Source: Montifringilla adamsi (taxonomy: Eukaryota; Chordata; Aves; Passeriformes; Passeridae). From it: a stretch of DNA of 64,000 nucleotides. Position 1 is the first letter of the stretch, and every line of letters starts with the position of its first letter. A program made the position numbers and the translations under genes. Location: contig JAGGNK010007004.1 of the NCBI GenBank assembly GCA_017590115.1, forward strand, positions 10,352,418-10,416,417, written 5' to 3'. Positions 61,008-64,000 of this stretch are shown here, piece after piece. Below the pieces are notes generated by a model that made no database searches, was not told the origin of the DNA, and saw only the letters and a list, made by a program, of their open reading frames with translations.

Positions 61008-64000
61008 GACTCTTCAAGTCTCAGAAGATTCAAGGTGTCACTGCTGTGAAGTCAGAAAATTCATTCCAAGTCCTATTTATCTAGGTCAGGATGTGGGAAG
61101 ATTTTTTTGTGTTCTGCATATGCACGTCACTGCTTTTGCTCCTTGGTACAACACAGGCTGGGAGCTGCAGAACCAGGGAAGATGACAGCTTGCTCCCTGC
61201 TTCCAGTGGACTTGATAGAAAATTCCTTTTTGTGTTCCTTATAATGGAGTCTTGTCTCATTTTTGCCACTAGAGATGCTGTGGCCAGTATATTACAAACA
61301 CCATGCTGACAGCGCCTATATGCAGCTCTGCCTCAGTGCCACATCACCCCTGGCTCTTCTTTAAAGCAGAAGAGAAGAGCACCCCGCAAAGCAAGGAACA
61401 AGTTAACAAAAGGCTTCATTTATCTCCAGCTGATACCAACATGACAGTGGGAAATACGGGGTCAGATTCCAGGCACATTATTGCGACAGCAGGAGGAGTG
61501 TGGGGAGTAGTCCTTGTGTGGAAAACCACAGGACCTGCTAGCAGAAGGTCAAGTCCTGACGCAGCTTTCCAAGCAAATTTGGGGAAGTCTTCTCCTCTCC
61601 TCCACCACTCTTAATAAATAAGACTGATAAACCCTAATTATGTGGATACTGCTGGCATGCTCAGAGGACAGCAGCATATGATGTGTGTGTTTAAAGCCTG
61701 ATCATTACATGGTGCTAACAACAAACCCCCTGCTCTTGAAAAAAAAAATGTCATGAGTAAGGTAAGCCTCAGAATGTAATACTGATATACAAAATAAAGA
61801 TAAATCCTGAATGGGAAACAAAATTGTGGATGGACTACTAGAACAGAAATTTTACACATTCCTTCTGTGTAAATAAAGAAGTGAACTTAACCTAACCATT
61901 ATAGTGTTGCTTTATGATGTGCAATTGCTGGGGATAAATGGTTATAATGTGTGTTGTACACTTACCCTCACACTAGCAGCAAACAGCAAAGGAACACACT
62001 CTTTGCCTACCTTTCCATGGAAAAAATAGCTGCAATTTAAAGTTTAAGGGATCTGCACTCAAGATTTATCTAGCTATGATATCCTTGGGGTCCAAATAGA
62101 GGCTGGGATCCATGGGAATTCTCACTGCACCTCTGCCCTCTCAAATGATGAATTGGGAACCATGCAGGGAAACTACTGCTGCTGTTAGACTTGTGGAAGA
62201 GGACCTGCACCAAAACTGCTCCCAGAGCAGACACCAGGATGAGTTCCTGCAGCCAGTGTCAGGATGTAGAAGGCAGGCTCTCATGTCTCCTGCTCCCCAA
62301 CACCCAGAGGGTCAGCTGCTGGGACAAGGCACTGCCACTCCACCGTGCGTGGTGCTACCAGCACGTCTCTGCTCTGTCCTGGATGGTGCTTTCCTATTTT
62401 AATATTTTTTTCCATCATGCATTTCTTACTTCATTAAGGGGAGCTATTAATCATGTGTCCTAGGAGTGGTGGGGCTTCCCTTTAGCCCAACATTACCATG
62501 GTGAGGGATGGAGCTGGTGTTTTGCTTGGGGTTGGAGCACTCCCTGCTCTCTCAAGCTGAAAGATGGCTCGTGTTCAGAGTGCTGCGCACAACCAGGCTC
62601 CACACAGGATGCAACAGGCTCAGCTTGGTGGGAAATGAAAAGGACATAGACTCTTCTGTCAGCTTGACTTGGTCTTAATAATGTTTAAATATCTGAAGGT
62701 CACTAAATTAGAGTTCAGAAACTTGACTCAAAGGCCTCTCTCTAAGATTATCTAGGTTTGCTGAAGTAAGACAACAAAAGAGAATAAACCAAACTGAGCA
62801 AAACCAACAGCTGCTGCTGCTGAAATGTTATTCTTCTCATTAAGCCTATATGCTGAGCCTATAGAGGAGGCAGCACTTCCTGTCTCTCTTGCTGACAGTT
62901 CAGTATGAGGGCACAAAGGCAGGTCACTGTCCTTGGTGATACGGTAAACAAAGATAAGAGCTGAAAGCAACAGAATATTTTTTTAACCCTGATAATTCAC
63001 TCAGTATGAATTCCATTGTGGAGAGATTTATTGTTTACTTAGAACTCCTCAAAAGAGCTCCTTGAGAATGTGCTGGACACAAAACACACATTTCAGCTGA
63101 AAGCACTGGCCAGGCCTGCTCAGGGCATCTGCTACTTGTCCCGGGATTCACGTATGTGAGACATTACTGAACCTGCCAGGAAAATGCAGCCCCAAACCTT
63201 TGCCCAGATCTGCCTGCTACCCTGGGCTGGGAACTTAAACAGATGTCTTCAACGGGCAGTCATGCTCATGGAAATGCTTTGTAAAGATGCCAACAAAAAA
63301 TGCATTGCTTTCCTTCTTCACTTGCAAAATGAAGAGCAGCACAAGAGTAAAAACCATTGGTAAATTATCTGACACTCTGAGAAGAAGAAGGATCAGTCCT
63401 CCCTCTGCCTGGCCCAAGTATAACTCCCCACTGCCTTCCCCTCCCAGCTGATTCCCCAAATGCAGACACAACACACTGCTACAGGAGGAGGCAGGAGCAG
63501 ACATCATCACTGCCAACAGCAGAGACTGCTTTATCTCCTCTGTGTAATGGCTCAGCAGCTTAAAGCAAAGAAAGAGTTTAAACGTTTGCTGATTAGGAGA
63601 GTAGGGCATCAGATGAGAATTTGGGAGCTGTGAGTGCTGCCACAGATTAGGGCATTTAATCCTGCCACGGCTCCCCTTCCCACTTGGGAAGCAGAAGTAA
63701 AACCTCTCCTGCTACTTGCCTGGGACCTCTGAAAACTGCATTTGGTAGTCTTATCCCAGGAATACCAGGCATAATTGCAAACCCAACCAGATTAGATTTA
63801 GGCAAACTGCCCTCCAGAAGAGGATAGTCAGGACTGGAGGAGCAACCAGGGATTTCTCATGTTGGTGCCATACATTTGACCTTCCCTACCTTTTCATAGG
63901 ATCTCTGGGTTTCAACAGAAACAGCAGTCTCTTTTCAAGGAGAACACAAGAAGGTTTGTTGAAATGCTATTTTTCAACATGTGCTTACTGAGGACATTTT

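Larger units (their letters stand above)
49159..64000 (-). other. TBXAS1: Long TBXAS1 intron (no exon recognised)
   Basis: Almost 15 kb upstream of the K-helix exon, read on both strands for the P450 I-helix motif (AGYET) and for the anchor and B-C regions. None was found. The open frames present are short and without family motifs. Contents seen: AT microsatellites and A runs. The next exon upstream is probably beyond the right edge. Confidence 0.55.

Noticed and set aside
61091..61309. Plus-strand frame starting with a signal-peptide-like hydrophobic stretch
   Set aside because: Single short frame inside a long intron, no partner exons and no recognisable mature domain. Hydrophobic starts of this length occur by chance in T-rich DNA.

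Overview
The window is vertebrate nuclear DNA, most likely from a bird and probably a songbird. It has spliced genes with GT-AG introns, CR1 LINE pieces, and several copies of an endogenous-retrovirus LTR family of the kind that is abundant in passerine genomes. PARP12 and TBXAS1 lie tail to tail, as they do in other amniotes. Bird and songbird are inferred from repeat type and from memory of that gene order. No database search was run.

Layout. Positions 1-22,100 are AT-rich and hold no gene I can identify, only small repeats, CR1 tails and one orphan exon-like ORF on the minus strand (3659-3752). At about 22,130-22,680 a CpG-rich promoter carries a dense run of interferon-response half-sites directly upstream of the PARP12 start codon. 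PARP12 (plus strand, 22303-35866) can be reconstructed completely. It has 12 coding exons with consistent phases throughout, giving a 671-residue protein with five CCCH zinc fingers, a WWE region and an H-Y-I mono-ADP-ribosyltransferase domain. Its introns hold an 8-unit minisatellite (intron 1), a cluster of LTR pieces in both orientations (intron 2), another LTR (intron 4) and CR1 fragments (introns 9 and 11). Two candidate poly(A) signals follow.

Between the genes (about 37,830-43,768) lie long T runs, an internally deleted CR1 ORF2 fragment and a solo LTR. The last four coding exons of TBXAS1 (thromboxane A synthase, CYP5A1) are on the minus strand at 43769-49158. They include the ExxR helix, the PERF region and the heme-cysteine loop. 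From 49,159 to 64,000 I found no further TBXAS1 exon. This is read as one long intron, and the I-helix exon must lie beyond the window or be unrecognised.

The two genes are unrelated in biochemistry: an interferon-induced antiviral mono-ADP-ribosyltransferase, and a cytochrome P450 of prostanoid metabolism. They share only their 3' flank. The main points for a second look are the compact ISRE array at the PARP12 start, a 30-bp in-frame tandem duplication in PARP12 exon 3, the LTR cluster in intron 2, the minisatellite with a higher-order repeat, and the chance that TBXAS1 transcripts end at an LTR-derived poly(A) signal. I did not find a clearly new multi-gene system.
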